Source of the DNA: Chloroflexia bacterium SDU3-3
Lineage (GTDB): Bacteria > Chloroflexota > Chloroflexia > Chloroflexales > Roseiflexaceae
Length of the DNA: 64,000 nucleotides
NCBI GenBank assembly: GCA_009268125.1
Contig: WBOU01000007.1
Location: 310,001-374,000, forward strand
Direction of reading: 5' to 3'
Below are positions 19,743-28,430 of this stretch, in pieces (position 1 is the stretch's first letter; every line of letters starts with the position of its first letter). Position numbers and translations under genes: made by a program. The notes under the pieces were generated by a model. That model had not been told where the DNA came from. It ran no database searches and was given only the letters and a program-made list of their open reading frames with translations.

Positions 19743-20249
19743 GTGACAGAAGTCCTCGTGCTCAACGCCAGCTACGAGCCGCTGCGGCTCATTCCGGTTC
19801 GCCGCGCTATCCTGCTGCTGCTGCAGCAAAAGGCCGAGCTGATCGAGGCCGCCGAGCAGCGCCTGCGATCGCAGGGGGCCAGCTTCGCGCTGCCGGTGGT
19901 GGTGCGCCTGCTGCGCTACATCGCGCTGCCCCGCATCCAGAAGCTGGCCTGCACCCGCCGCGCTGTGCTGGCCCGCGACCGCGAGACCTGCCAGTACTGC
20001 GGCGCGCAGCCGGGCCGCGCCCAGCTGACCATCGACCACGTGGTGCCGCGCGCGCAGGGCGGGGCCACCACATGGGAGAACGTGGTGACGGCCTGCTCGG
20101 CCTGCAACCACCGCAAGGCCAACCGCACGCCCGATCAGGCCAGCATGGCCCTGCGCAGCCTGCCGCGCGAGCCGCGCTACGCCGCCTTTGCCCTGCTGGG
20201 CACGATCGAGCAGCACAGCACCTGGCGGAAGTACACCTATGGCCTGTAG
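19743..20249 (+). CDS. HNH endonuclease family protein
   Basis: 168-residue protein with a C-terminal HNH nuclease fold: RDRETCQYCGAQ, LTIDHVVPRAQGGATTWENVVTACSACNHRKANRTP. The Cys pairs for the zinc ribbon and the catalytic His of DHV are intact. The N-terminal VLVLNASYEPLRLIPVRRAILLLLQQKAELIE is a widely conserved layout in stand-alone bacterial HNH proteins of unknown role, so it need not be a mobile-element nuclease. The start is a GTG with GAGGGGTG upstream. Confidence 0.88.
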   Translation: MTEVLVLNASYEPLRLIPVRRAILLLLQQKAELIEAAEQRLRSQGASFALPVVVRLLRYIALPRIQKLACTRRAVLARDRETCQYCGAQPGRAQLTIDHVVPRAQGGATTWENVVTACSACNHRKANRTPDQASMALRSLPREPRYAAFALLGTIEQHSTWRKYTYGL

Positions 20250-20271
20250 CCCCATGCGCTAGCCCCTCTTC

Positions 20272-20344
20272 TGGCCGGTGGCGCAATGGTGAGCGCAGGT
20301 GTCTTATACACACCCGGCTGCGGGTTCGAGTCCCGCCCGGCCAA
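20272..20344 (+). tRNA. tRNA with anticodon UAU, predicted Ile (AUA)
   Basis: Canonical 73-nt cloverleaf. Acceptor TGGCCGG/CCGGCCA, D arm GCGC-AATGGTGA-GCGC, anticodon arm GGTGT-CTTATAC-ACACC with anticodon TAT at 20305-20307, five-base variable loop CGGCT, T arm GCGGG-TTCGAGT-CCCGC, discriminator A. No CCA is encoded. A UAU anticodon is unusual in bacteria, which normally read AUA with a lysidine-modified CAU anticodon. Confidence 0.8.
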
Positions 20345-20424
20345 CTACCCACCCTGTCGGTACAACCTACGGCGGCAGCCTGGGGTCACGCGCCCCTGGC
20401 TGGCCGCGCTATGCCAAACGCTAC

Positions 20425-20496
20425 CTGGGCGTCGTGCAGCGGTAGTACGCCGCGCCTTGCCGCGCGGGGCTGGTTCAAGCCCAGCCGCCCAGACCA
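20425..20496 (+). tRNA. Degenerate tRNA-like sequence, possibly Gly(GCC)
   Basis: Acceptor CTGGGCG/CGCCCAG, D arm GTGC-AGCGGTA-GTAC, a perfect T arm GCTGG-TTCAAGC-CCAGC, discriminator A and an encoded CCA are all present. The anticodon arm is wrong: the best fold is a 6-bp stem CCGCGC/GCGCGG with a 6-base loop CTTGCC, leaving a one-base variable region. The molecule is about three bases too short. It is either a decayed tRNA or a non-standard tRNA-like RNA. Confidence 0.5.
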
Positions 20497-20605
20497 ATAG
20501 ATAGCTCACTACCAGCGCAGAGCGCCACCGAGCCATTGGGTGTCGGTGCCCGCATGCCACAGTGCCCTTTTGCTTTCTCCATCACGCCTGGAAAGGAGGC
20601 CGACC

Positions 20606-20989
20606 TTGGATATGCTCACCCGTATCAGAGCGAACACCGATCTCGTGATCGCGCAGCTTGGGCCGCAGAGCGGAATCCCAGGGTTTGGCCGCAACCGCGA
20701 GTCGCTTGCGTTCGTCGAGCAGTTCATCGAGCGCACGCGCTCGTGTGGGCTGGGCAGCGTGGCCCGCGAGAACATGGCTGCGGTGTTCGGCTGCTTCCTC
20801 GGCGAGTGCGTGATCGCGGCCTACGGCGGCGAGTGGGAGGAGTACGAGGGCACGTGGTGTGTGCGGTTCGCCAATGGCACCATGGCCTTCCCGTTCGCCA
20901 AGGTCTGCAAGCTGGTTGAAAATGGCCTAGAGGGAGGCGATAGCATTGTCTCGTTCTACCGTGTCGTGCCGTTCATCCTCACCCGGTAG
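20606..20989 (+). CDS. Unknown small protein with LGE...GGEW motif
   Basis: About 127 residues. The core runs FVEQFIERTR, then AAVFGCFLGECVIAAYGGEWEEYEGTWCVRFANGTMAFPFAKVCKLVENGLEGGDSIVSFY. The LGE...GGEW layout resembles uncharacterised bacterial proteins of the DUF3806 kind; that is a resemblance only. A perfect AAAGGAGG at 20592-20599 fits a TTG start at 20606 (six-base spacing) better than the ATG at 20612. It follows the tRNA pair on the same strand. Confidence 0.65.
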   Translation: MDMLTRIRANTDLVIAQLGPQSGIPGFGRNRESLAFVEQFIERTRSCGLGSVARENMAAVFGCFLGECVIAAYGGEWEEYEGTWCVRFANGTMAFPFAKVCKLVENGLEGGDSIVSFYRVVPFILTR

Positions 20990-21001
20990 CCCTGCTGGAG
21001 C

Positions 21002-21030
21002 GCGCCCGGCGGCCCATGGTCGCCGGGCGC
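21002..21030 (+). terminator. Hairpin after the unknown small protein
   Basis: GCGCCCGGCG / CGCCGGGCGC stem with a 9-base loop, 12 bases past the stop codon; no T-run. Confidence 0.5.
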
Positions 21031-21046
21031 ATCGTGCAAAAAGCCT

Positions 21047-21092
21047 GCCTTCTTCCCTTCGTGCCTTCGCGTCTTCGCGGTATTCGTTCGCT
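21047..21092 (+). repeat. Dispersed 8-bp-period repeat upstream of holA
   Basis: Reads CTTCGTGCCTTCGCGTCTTCG and CGGTATTCG on the plus strand. It is about 55 bases before the holA promoter and points at it. Confidence 0.8.
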
Positions 21093-21147
21093 TTTGTCCG
21101 CTTGGGGTTTGGTGGGAAAAGAAGCTCCTGGCAAGATCCGCACAAAC

Positions 21148-21176
21148 TTGCGGGATGCCGCGCTCCGTGGTATCAT
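21148..21176 (+). promoter_or_regulatory. Probable holA promoter
   Basis: TTGCGG (21148-21153), 17-base spacer, TATCAT (21171-21176). It leaves a leader of nearly 200 bases with no feature that I recognise. Confidence 0.5.
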
Positions 21177-21375
21177 CCCACACGCCCTACGCTGAACGTG
21201 GGCGGGCTGTTGTTTCGAGCCAACAGTGTTTCGAAGGGAGCTCTGCTCCAATACAGGATATGCGGCGGGCCGCAGATGCCTGTGGGCGGGCACCCACCTG
21301 CTTCTGCAGGTTCGAAACAAACCCGTTCACGGCAGTGTTAGGGTATTTCTTTTTCTTCTACCCGTAGCGCCGCCT

Positions 21376-22335
21376 ATGATCACGCTTCTCCATGGCCCCG
21401 ACGAGCTGAGCCGCAGCGAGGCGCTCGCCGCCATCAAGGCGCAGTTCCCCGCCGACCTAGCCGACCTCAACACCACCACGCTCGAAGGCAAGAAGCTGAA
21501 GAGCGAGTCGCTGATCGCCGCCTGCGAGGCCTACCCCTTCCTGGCCGAGAAACGCCTGGTGATCGTGAACGACCTGCTGAAGAATCAGAAGGCAGGTTCG
21601 GAGCGCGATCAGACCAAGGCGTTCTTTGAGCGCTTCCCCGCCACCTGCGACCTGGTGCTGGTGGAGAGCGACGATGTGGACAAGCGCAACGCGCTGTTCA
21701 CCTGGCTGAAGAAGCAGGCCGAGAAGCGCGCCGCCCACGTGCGCGAGTTCCCGCTGCGCGAGGGTGCCGAGCTGCAGCGCTGGGTGGCCGAGCGCGCCCA
21801 GGCGCTGGGCGTGCAGATCGAGCCGCGCGCGGTGGCCAAGCTGATCGAGTACATCGGCGGCGAGAGCAGGCCGCTGGCCAACGAGCTGGCCAAGCTGGCC
21901 GCCTATGTGGGCGGCGGCGGCAGGATCGGCGCTGCCGAGGTGGAGCGCATGGTGGCCGATGGGCAGGAGCAGAACCTGTTCGCCTTTGTGGACGAGCTGA
22001 GCTTCCGCCGCCGCAGCGCCCTGGCCAGCCTGCGCCACCTGCTGAACGACGGGCAGGCCGCGCAGTACATCCTGTTCATGGTGGCGCGGCAGGTGCGCAT
22101 CCTGGTGAACGTGAAGGACGCCGCCAACCGCCGCATGCGCCCCGACGAGGTCGCCTCGCAGCTGAAGATGCAGCCCTTTGTGGTGCGCAAGGCTATGGAC
22201 CAGGTGCGTGGCTTCACCGACGCCGAGCTGCGCGCCCTGCACGACCGCGTGCTGGAGCTGGACCAGGCCACTAAGACCGGGCGCATGGAGGCCGAGACTG
22301 GGCTAGAGCTGCTGGTGGCCGAGATCTGCCGCTAG
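21376..22335 (+). CDS. holA: DNA polymerase III subunit delta
   Basis: Clamp-loader subunit of 319 residues that opens the beta clamp. It has the HolA-type N-terminal segment ITLLHGPDELSRSEALAAI in the degenerate P-loop position, KRLVIVNDLLK, a middle helical domain with GGESRPLANELAKLAAYVG, and the C-terminal collar domain (LRHLLNDGQAAQYILFMVARQVRILVNVKDA). I start at ATG 21376, where homology begins; the frame runs further upstream without similarity and there is no strong ribosome binding site. It is convergent with rpsT. Confidence 0.92.
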   Translation: MITLLHGPDELSRSEALAAIKAQFPADLADLNTTTLEGKKLKSESLIAACEAYPFLAEKRLVIVNDLLKNQKAGSERDQTKAFFERFPATCDLVLVESDDVDKRNALFTWLKKQAEKRAAHVREFPLREGAELQRWVAERAQALGVQIEPRAVAKLIEYIGGESRPLANELAKLAAYVGGGGRIGAAEVERMVADGQEQNLFAFVDELSFRRRSALASLRHLLNDGQAAQYILFMVARQVRILVNVKDAANRRMRPDEVASQLKMQPFVVRKAMDQVRGFTDAELRALHDRVLELDQATKTGRMEAETGLELLVAEICR

Positions 22336-22349
22336 GTTTTTGGGCAAAC

Positions 22350-22375
22350 AAAAAAGGCCGCTTGACGGCCTTCTT
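22350..22375. terminator. Terminator between holA and rpsT
   Basis: AAGGCCG / CGGCCTT stem. On the minus strand it is followed by a run of T, so it is a good intrinsic terminator for rpsT and may also serve holA. Confidence 0.75.
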
Positions 22376-22396
22376 GTCCATCGTATAGGGCTGGGC

Positions 22397-22669
22397 CTAC
22401 GCCGCGTTGGCGGTGTTGGCCTTCACCTGCTTGGCGACCAGCCGCGACTTGCGGCGGGCGGCGTTGTTGCGGTGGATGATACCCTTCGTCGCGGCCTTGT
22501 CCAGCAGGCTGATGGCGGCGCGGACCGCGTCATCGTTGGCCTTGCCAGAGAAGATCAGGGTCTCGGCCTTCTTGATAGCCGTCTTGACCTGCGAGCGATA
22601 GGCCAGGTTGCGAACGCGCTTGCGCTCATCCGAGCGAATGCGCTTCTGGGCTGATTTGGTGTTCGCCAA
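22397..22669 (-). CDS. rpsT: 30S ribosomal protein S20
   Basis: 90-residue basic ribosomal protein. [35 protein letters not shown] and [16 protein letters not shown] are diagnostic. The start codon is TTG (22669) with GGGGAGG upstream. The Escherichia coli rpsT gene also starts with UUG, which is linked there to autoregulation, so the rare start may be functional here. It is divergent from murJ. Confidence 0.97.
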   Translation of the reverse strand: MANTKSAQKRIRSDERKRVRNLAYRSQVKTAIKKAETLIFSGKANDDAVRAAISLLDKAATKGIIHRNNAARRKSRLVAKQVKANTANAA

Positions 22670-22778
22670 AGTGACGATCCTCCCCTATAATGAGCGCCAT
22701 TACAAATAGTTTTCTAAAACCAAAGAGCGGCGCTATGCGCCGATGTGTGATTATAGCAGAAAGCATATAGCTGCGCAA

Positions 22779-24392
22779 ATGGCCCCTTCACCTTCCTCCT
22801 CGGCGGCATCCGCCGCAGCCCGCGCAACCATGCTGAACACGCTGATTGTTGCTGCTGGCTACTTTCTCAGCCGTGTGCTCGGCATTATCCGCGATATTAT
22901 TATCAACGCGCAGTTTGGCACGATCTGGCAGATGGACGCCTACCAGGCCGCCTTTCAGATCCCCGATCTGCTCTATATTGTGATCATGGGCGGCGCGCTC
23001 GGCTCGTCGTTCATCCCGGTGTTTAGCGGCTTCTTGGGCGGCGAGCGCAGCGACGACGCCTGGCGGCTGGCCAACGGCGTGCTGAATGTGGCGCTGGTGG
23101 TGATGGTGGGCATCGCCGCGCTGGTGGCCTGGCAGTCCGAATGGTGCATCCGCCTGATCTACCACGGCTTCTCGCCCGAGAAGTACGCGCTGGCCGCGTC
23201 GCTGCTGCGCCTGCTGCTCATCCAGCCGGTGCTGCTAGGCATCGGCGGGCTGGCCAAGGCCACGCTGGAGTCCTTCGACCGCTTCTCGGTGCCCGCGCTC
23301 GGCTCGAACCTGTACAACGTGGGCATCATCCTGGGGGCGCTGCTGTTCGCGCCATTCTGGGGCGTCTACGGCCTGGCGGCGGGCGTGATCGTGGGCGCGG
23401 TGCTGTTTCTGGCCGTGCAGGTGCCCTCGCTGGTGCGGCTGGGCTACCGCTACGCGCCCAACTTCGATCTGCGCACCCCCGGCCTGCTGCGGATCGGCGC
23501 GCTGATGGGGCCTCGGCTGTTCGGCCAGTCGGCGTGGCAGGTGGGCCTGATCATCTCGTCGGGCATTGCCGGGTCGCTGGGTGATGGGGCGGTGCGCGCC
23601 AACGCCATCGCGCTGCAGCTGATGATGCTGCCCCACGGCCTGCTGGCGCTGAGCCTGGGCACTGTGATCTTCCCGCGCATGGCCCGCGCCCACTCGGCGG
23701 GCGACAGCGCCGCGCTGCGCCGCGAGTCGGTGGGGGCTATGCGCAGCGTGCTCTTCCCGGTGCTGCCCACGGCGATCATCTTGGGTGTGCTGGCGGTGCC
23801 GGTTATCCGCCTGCTGTTCGAGCGGCTGCGCTTCGACGCCGCATCCACCGCGCTGACCGCGCAGGCGCTGCAGTGCTACGCGGTGGGGCTGGCCGCCTTC
23901 GCCGTGGCCGAGATCGTGGTGCGCACCTACTACGCCATGCAGGACACGCTGACGCCGGTGCTGGTGGGCATCGCCACCGTGGCGCTGAATGTGGCGCTGG
24001 CCTGGCTGCTTGTGGGGCGAGGCATGGGCATCGCGGGCGTAGGGCTGGCCTTTAGCATCGCGTCGATCGCCGAGGCGCTGCTGCTGCTGGTCATCCTCTG
24101 GCGGCGCTGGGGCACGCTGGATGGCCTCTGGCAGGCCCTAGGAGCGATGCTGCTGCTCAGCGCGGTGTTTGGGGCGGTGCTGCTGGGGCTGCGCTGGCTG
24201 TCGGCCCCGCTGCTGCCCTCCATACTGTTGGGCGGCGCGTACCAGTGGCCCTGGGGCTTTGTGCCGCTGGCTGCGTGGTCGGCGCTGGCGGCGGTGCTGG
24301 CGGGCGCGTGCTACATGGGGCTGGCGCTGCTGCTGCGGCTGCCCGAGGCGGGCGCGCTGCTGGCCCGCGTGCGGCGGCTGGTGCGCCGCTAG
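22779..24392 (+). CDS. murJ: Lipid II flippase MurJ
   Basis: Polytopic membrane protein of 537 residues with about 14 membrane helices (MviN family) that moves lipid II across the membrane for peptidoglycan synthesis. Family segments include AAGYFLSRVLGIIRDIIINAQFG near the N-terminus, ALGSSFIPVFSGFL, LPHGLLALSLGTVIFPRMAR and VVRTYYAMQDTLTPVLVGI. I begin at 22779 (MAPSP), after the divergent promoter region with rpsT; an ATG at 22743 is also in frame. Confidence 0.93.
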   Translation: MAPSPSSSAASAAARATMLNTLIVAAGYFLSRVLGIIRDIIINAQFGTIWQMDAYQAAFQIPDLLYIVIMGGALGSSFIPVFSGFLGGERSDDAWRLANGVLNVALVVMVGIAALVAWQSEWCIRLIYHGFSPEKYALAASLLRLLLIQPVLLGIGGLAKATLESFDRFSVPALGSNLYNVGIILGALLFAPFWGVYGLAAGVIVGAVLFLAVQVPSLVRLGYRYAPNFDLRTPGLLRIGALMGPRLFGQSAWQVGLIISSGIAGSLGDGAVRANAIALQLMMLPHGLLALSLGTVIFPRMARAHSAGDSAALRRESVGAMRSVLFPVLPTAIILGVLAVPVIRLLFERLRFDAASTALTAQALQCYAVGLAAFAVAEIVVRTYYAMQDTLTPVLVGIATVALNVALAWLLVGRGMGIAGVGLAFSIASIAEALLLLVILWRRWGTLDGLWQALGAMLLLSAVFGAVLLGLRWLSAPLLPSILLGGAYQWPWGFVPLAAWSALAAVLAGACYMGLALLLRLPEAGALLARVRRLVRR

Positions 24393-24406
24393 TCCGGGCG
24401 AAAAGC

Positions 24407-24439
24407 AAGGCCGCCGCATCCCAGCGATGCGGCGGCCTT
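24407..24439. terminator. Bidirectional terminator between murJ and the diguanylate cyclase
   Basis: Perfect 14-bp stem AAGGCCGCCGCATC / GATGCGGCGGCCTT with a 5-base loop between convergent genes. Confidence 0.85.
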
Positions 24440-24449
24440 TATGTTGCCG

Positions 24450-27008
24450 CTAGGCGATCCGCGCGATGGCCTCGGCCACCACCACACAGTCGCGGCCCTG
24501 CGCCTTGGCGGTGTACAGCGCGTCGTCGGTGGCCTGCAGCAGCTGCTCCACCGCGCTGGCGTGCTCGGGGTAGGCCGCGATGCCGATCGAGACGGTGACC
24601 TTGCCCAGCGGGTAGCCGCCGTGCGACACATGCAGATCGTGCATGCCTCGGCGGATGTCCTCGGCGCGGCGGCGCAGGTCGTCGGCGCTGGCGTTGGGGA
24701 TGATCAGCAGGAACTCCTCGCCGCCGTAGCGGCAGGCGATATCCTCGGCGCGGATGCTGTGCAGGATGTACTCGCCCACCTCGCGCAGCAGCGTGTCGCC
24801 TGCGGCGTGGCCGAAGGTGTCGTTGACGCGCTTGAAGTAGTCGATATCGACCATCATCAGGCCCAGCATACCGCGGGTGCGCTCGGCCCTGCGCAGCTCG
24901 CGCTCAAGCGACTCGACCATATGGCGACGGTTGAACAGGCCGGTGAGCGAGTCGCGCACGGCGTCGGCGCGCAGCTCCTCGTTCAGCATCTGGTTGGCGA
25001 TCGCCAGGGCCAGGTGCTCGCCCACGGTGATGGCCAGCTGCTGCTGGGGGGCAGAGAGCGCGGCGTGCCCGCCGTCGCGCGTGCTGGGCGCGCTCAGCTC
25101 CAGCAGGCCGATGACATGCCCCTGGTTGAGCAGCGGCACGCAGATGGTGCTGTTGGGCGTGTGGGTGGCGCAGCTAGCGCAGGCCAGATCGGCGCTGTAG
25201 ACCTGCGGGCGCTTGCGCTCGATGGCCTTGCAGCCGCTGCAGGGCTGGCGCTGCGCGGGCGTGCTGCCGCCCCATAGCATCATCAGGCCGAGCGAGGAAG
25301 ATTGGCCATGGCAGAGGTAGAGGGCCCCCGAGGAGCCAGGGAACAGCTGCTCGGCGAAGCGCGCCGCCACGTGGCACGACTCCACCACATTCTGGCTCGA
25401 CTGGAGCATCTCGCTCATCTGGCTGAGCGTGGTCAGCTCGCCGGTGCGCTGCTCCAGATCGCGCACCGAGCGGGCCAGCTTGGCGTTGGCGGTGTAGAGC
25501 GCCTGCTCGATGTGCTTCTGGTGGGTCACATCGGTGATTACGCCGTCGTACCAGCAGATCTGGCCGCTGGCGTCGAAGGCGGGGCGATTCTGATCGCAGA
25601 TCCAGCGGATGGAGCCGTCGGCGTGGAAGATGCGGTACTCCAGCGAGAGCGGCAGCGCGCCGCTGCGCTGGGCCGAGAGCGCCGCGCTGACAAAGGCGCG
25701 GTCCTCGGGGTGGATGAGGTCGAAGAGCTCGCGGCCCTCTTTCACGAACTCCTGCGCCGAGTAGCCGGTGATCCCCTCCACCGCCGCGCTGATGAACATC
25801 TCCGACCAGTTGCTGGCCCGCGCGCGGTAGATCGCGCTGGGCACATTGGCCACCAGCGAGCGGAATCGGGCCTCGGATCGCGTGGTCTCCTCGATCAGGC
25901 GGGCGTTGGCGATGCCTAGCGAGGCGCAGCTGAGCAGCAGCTGCACCAGCTCAAACTCGATCTCGGTGAACACTCGGGTGTTTAGCCGGGTGACAAAGAA
26001 CACGCCGAGCGTCAGATCGCGGGCGCGCACGGGGCATGCGATCATGTGCTCGATCGCGGGGCGCTCGCCGGGGGCGTAGAGGCTGCGCGGGTCGTGCTGG
26101 GCGTGGTTGACCAGCTGGCTGTGGCCGCTGGCCACGGCGTGGCCGATGATGCCCTTGCCCAGCGGGATGTTCCAAGTGTTGGTGGCGGGGTGCGGCAGGT
26201 CTTGGCCCGCCATGGCGTATGGCTCCAGCACGCCAGCCTCGCTGTTCAGCCAGTAGAGGCCAAAGGCGTCGATGGGCACCAGGCTGCGCAGGGCATACTC
26301 GGCCTGCTGGAACACAGCGTCGATGGTGGTCGGCTCAAGCATGGCCTGCGAGAGCTGCCAGATCTCGAAGCGCTCGCGCGAGCGCTGGAAGCTGGCCAGC
26401 TCGTCTTGGCGCATCAGTTCGTCGTGCGACTGCTGGAGGGCGTGGTAGCGGCGCTCGATCTGGGCGAGCTGGTGCTGATTATAGCGGTGCTGCATCCAGA
26501 TCATGCTCAGCATGACGGATGATATGACCAGCACCCCGGCGCTGTTGAACAGGCCCACCGCCGTGGGGATGGCCCACTCTTGCAGCGCGATCCAGATCAC
26601 GAGGGCGATCTGGGCGACTGGCAGCGCTAGCATGCCACGCCCGAAGACTGGGGCCAGCACGGGGATGGCGGTGACCGCCCCCAGCACACTGGTGAGCACA
26701 AAGAAGGTTAGCGCCTGCGGCAGCACCCCCACGCCGATCGGGCCGATCGCCATCAGCCCAGCGCTGATCGCCAGACGCGCCGCCGTGAGCAGGCCCTGGC
26801 CAAGCAAGATGGTGGCGATCAGCAGGATGCATGCATAGACGAGGATGCCCGATAGCCCGATAACCTCAAGCACGCGCCAGCGCGCATCCCCCAGCGCGAT
26901 GATCGATGCGCCGATCGCTAGCGCACCCCAAACCTGCCACATGATGAATCGAAGAAAGCTGTGGCGCTCATGGGTGGATTCAAGCGGCGGTTGGGTTGGT
27001 GCGAGCAT
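24450..27008 (-). CDS. Membrane diguanylate cyclase with GAF and PAS sensor domains
   Basis: 852-residue signalling protein that should make cyclic di-GMP. Order: about six N-terminal membrane helices (20-175), a coiled linker, a GAF domain (about 235-385), a PAS/PAC domain (about 390-515), a second GAF with a Cys-rich patch (CSGCKAI, CASCATH; about 540-680) and a GGDEF domain (about 685-850). The active site GGEEF (762-766) is intact, and RAED five residues before it fits the RxxD inhibitory I-site. I start at 27008 with AGAGAG upstream. The paired cysteines might bind a metal or sense redox state. Confidence 0.9.
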   Translation of the reverse strand: MLAPTQPPLESTHERHSFLRFIMWQVWGALAIGASIIALGDARWRVLEVIGLSGILVYACILLIATILLGQGLLTAARLAISAGLMAIGPIGVGVLPQALTFFVLTSVLGAVTAIPVLAPVFGRGMLALPVAQIALVIWIALQEWAIPTAVGLFNSAGVLVISSVMLSMIWMQHRYNQHQLAQIERRYHALQQSHDELMRQDELASFQRSRERFEIWQLSQAMLEPTTIDAVFQQAEYALRSLVPIDAFGLYWLNSEAGVLEPYAMAGQDLPHPATNTWNIPLGKGIIGHAVASGHSQLVNHAQHDPRSLYAPGERPAIEHMIACPVRARDLTLGVFFVTRLNTRVFTEIEFELVQLLLSCASLGIANARLIEETTRSEARFRSLVANVPSAIYRARASNWSEMFISAAVEGITGYSAQEFVKEGRELFDLIHPEDRAFVSAALSAQRSGALPLSLEYRIFHADGSIRWICDQNRPAFDASGQICWYDGVITDVTHQKHIEQALYTANAKLARSVRDLEQRTGELTTLSQMSEMLQSSQNVVESCHVAARFAEQLFPGSSGALYLCHGQSSSLGLMMLWGGSTPAQRQPCSGCKAIERKRPQVYSADLACASCATHTPNSTICVPLLNQGHVIGLLELSAPSTRDGGHAALSAPQQQLAITVGEHLALAIANQMLNEELRADAVRDSLTGLFNRRHMVESLERELRRAERTRGMLGLMMVDIDYFKRVNDTFGHAAGDTLLREVGEYILHSIRAEDIACRYGGEEFLLIIPNASADDLRRRAEDIRRGMHDLHVSHGGYPLGKVTVSIGIAAYPEHASAVEQLLQATDDALYTAKAQGRDCVVVAEAIARIA

Positions 27009-27202
27009 AGCTCTCTTGGTTGAACACACGCTGGTGGCGCGTTGGGCTGCAGCACAGGGCTACCCGCAGGGAGATGCCGAACTCGTTACAGCACGAGGAG
27101 AGAGGTGCACCATTGCATCGCAGAAGGTTGTGGACCTGCGCCCTGGCCGAGCCATAACGAAAAGATTACAGGTTTTTAACCATAGTTACATGATTATTTC
27201 CT

Positions 27203-27231
27203 ATTATACATCGTAGGTCGGAGGATGTGAA
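27203..27231 (-). promoter_or_regulatory. Promoter and palindrome upstream of the diguanylate cyclase
   Basis: Minus strand: TTCACA (27231-27226), 17 bases, TATAAT (27208-27203). The -35 is covered by a perfect inverted repeat GGATGT-GA-ACATCC (27222-27235), which could be an operator. Confidence 0.55.
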
Positions 27232-27245
27232 CATCCAGATTCGCC

Positions 27246-28127
27246 CTACGAGCTGCGCAGCGCCCGCAGCTGCTGGAACAGCTCCTTCTCTTTCTCGCTC
27301 AGGTTGGTGGGCAGCTGGGCCTCCACCACCACGTACAGGTCGCCGCGGGTCTCGGGGGTGCGCAGCTGGGGCATGCCCTGGCCGCTGACCCGGATCTTGC
27401 GCCCGCTCTGGGTGCCTGCGGGGATGGTGAGCCGCACGGTGCCACCGCTGAGCAGGGGCACGCGGGCCTCGCCGCCCAGCAGCAGGGTGTAGATGTCCAC
27501 CGGGGCGCGGTAGGTCAGGTCGCTGCCGCTGCGCTCGTAGCGCTCGTGCGGGGCGATGCTGACGGTGACGTAGAAGTCGCCGCGCCGCCCACCGCCTGCG
27601 CCGGGCATGCCCTCGCCGGCCACGCGCACGCGGGTGCCGCTCTCGGCCCCGGCAGGGATCTTGACCTCGATCCGGCGCTGCTGGCCGCCCACCTGCATGC
27701 TGAAGACGCGCACGGTGCCGTGGTAGGCCTCATCCAGCGTGATCTCGGCGGCCTGCTCGACATCCTGGCCATCGATCTTGTAGCCCACGTGGGTGGATGT
27801 GGTGGTGCGCCTGCCGCCAGCCGGGCCGCCGCCGCCGCCGAATAGCGTCTCGAAGATGTCGGAGATGTCGACGCCGCCGGGCGCGCCACCGCCGCCGAAG
27901 CCACCCGCGCCGCCCACCTGCCCGAAGCGGTCGTACTGCTCGCGCTTCTGCGGGTCGGAGAGCACGTCGTTGGCCTCGTTGATCTCTTTGAACTTGCGCT
28001 CGACCTCTTTGTCGCCAGGGTTGATGTCCGGGTGGTACTTGCGGGCCAGCGCGCGGTAGGCCTTTTTGATCTCGCTCTCGCTGGCGGTGCGGCTCACGCC
28101 AAGGACTTCGTAGTAGTCGCGTGCCAT
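27246..28127 (-). CDS. DnaJ-class co-chaperone without zinc finger (CbpA-like)
   Basis: Cytosolic Hsp40 of 293 residues that stimulates DnaK. The J domain (1-70) has the HPD motif at residues 32-34; a Gly-rich/Phe linker (72-105) follows, then two C-terminal client-binding domains ([15 protein letters not shown]... and a terminal [13 protein letters not shown]). The four CXXCXGXG repeats of true DnaJ are absent, so it is a type II protein like CbpA. No CIRCE operator is seen upstream. A promoter should lie in 28130-28250, but I cannot pick one with confidence. Confidence 0.93.
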   Translation of the reverse strand: MARDYYEVLGVSRTASESEIKKAYRALARKYHPDINPGDKEVERKFKEINEANDVLSDPQKREQYDRFGQVGGAGGFGGGGAPGGVDISDIFETLFGGGGGPAGGRRTTTSTHVGYKIDGQDVEQAAEITLDEAYHGTVRVFSMQVGGQQRRIEVKIPAGAESGTRVRVAGEGMPGAGGGRRGDFYVTVSIAPHERYERSGSDLTYRAPVDIYTLLLGGEARVPLLSGGTVRLTIPAGTQSGRKIRVSGQGMPQLRTPETRGDLYVVVEAQLPTNLSEKEKELFQQLRALRSS

Positions 28128-28340
28128 TGTGCTTGCTCCCTGTGAGCCTATGCAAAAACCCTGCGTGGGCCGGGTCTTTTCGGAAGGATCGTGTACCCGC
28201 TATTATACGGAAGCTGCAAAATCTGTGTCAATCTCCAGCGGGTGGGCGGGCGCATGCGATCATTGATGGAGCGGCGGGTCTTGTGCCTGCCCGCGCCGCG
28301 TACATCGAGTTGGATTTCGATGCGGGCGGCGCATGGCGAT

Positions 28341-28363
28341 GGGGCGGACACGAGGTCCGCCCC
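28341..28363. repeat. REP-like palindrome, copy 1
   Basis: GGGGCGGAC-ACGAG-GTCCGCCCC, followed by TACACC. A close relative is at 62839-62869, suggesting a small dispersed palindromic element. Confidence 0.6.
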
Positions 28364-28430
28364 TACACCCGCTGGAAATCATTGCGGGCACCGGGCCGGG
28401 GACGATGGCGGCAATGCGTGATGCTTGTCG

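Noticed and set aside
28128-28250. CIRCE heat-shock operator before the DnaJ-like gene
   Set aside because: No TTAGCACTC-N9-GAGTGCTAA-like inverted repeat is present.
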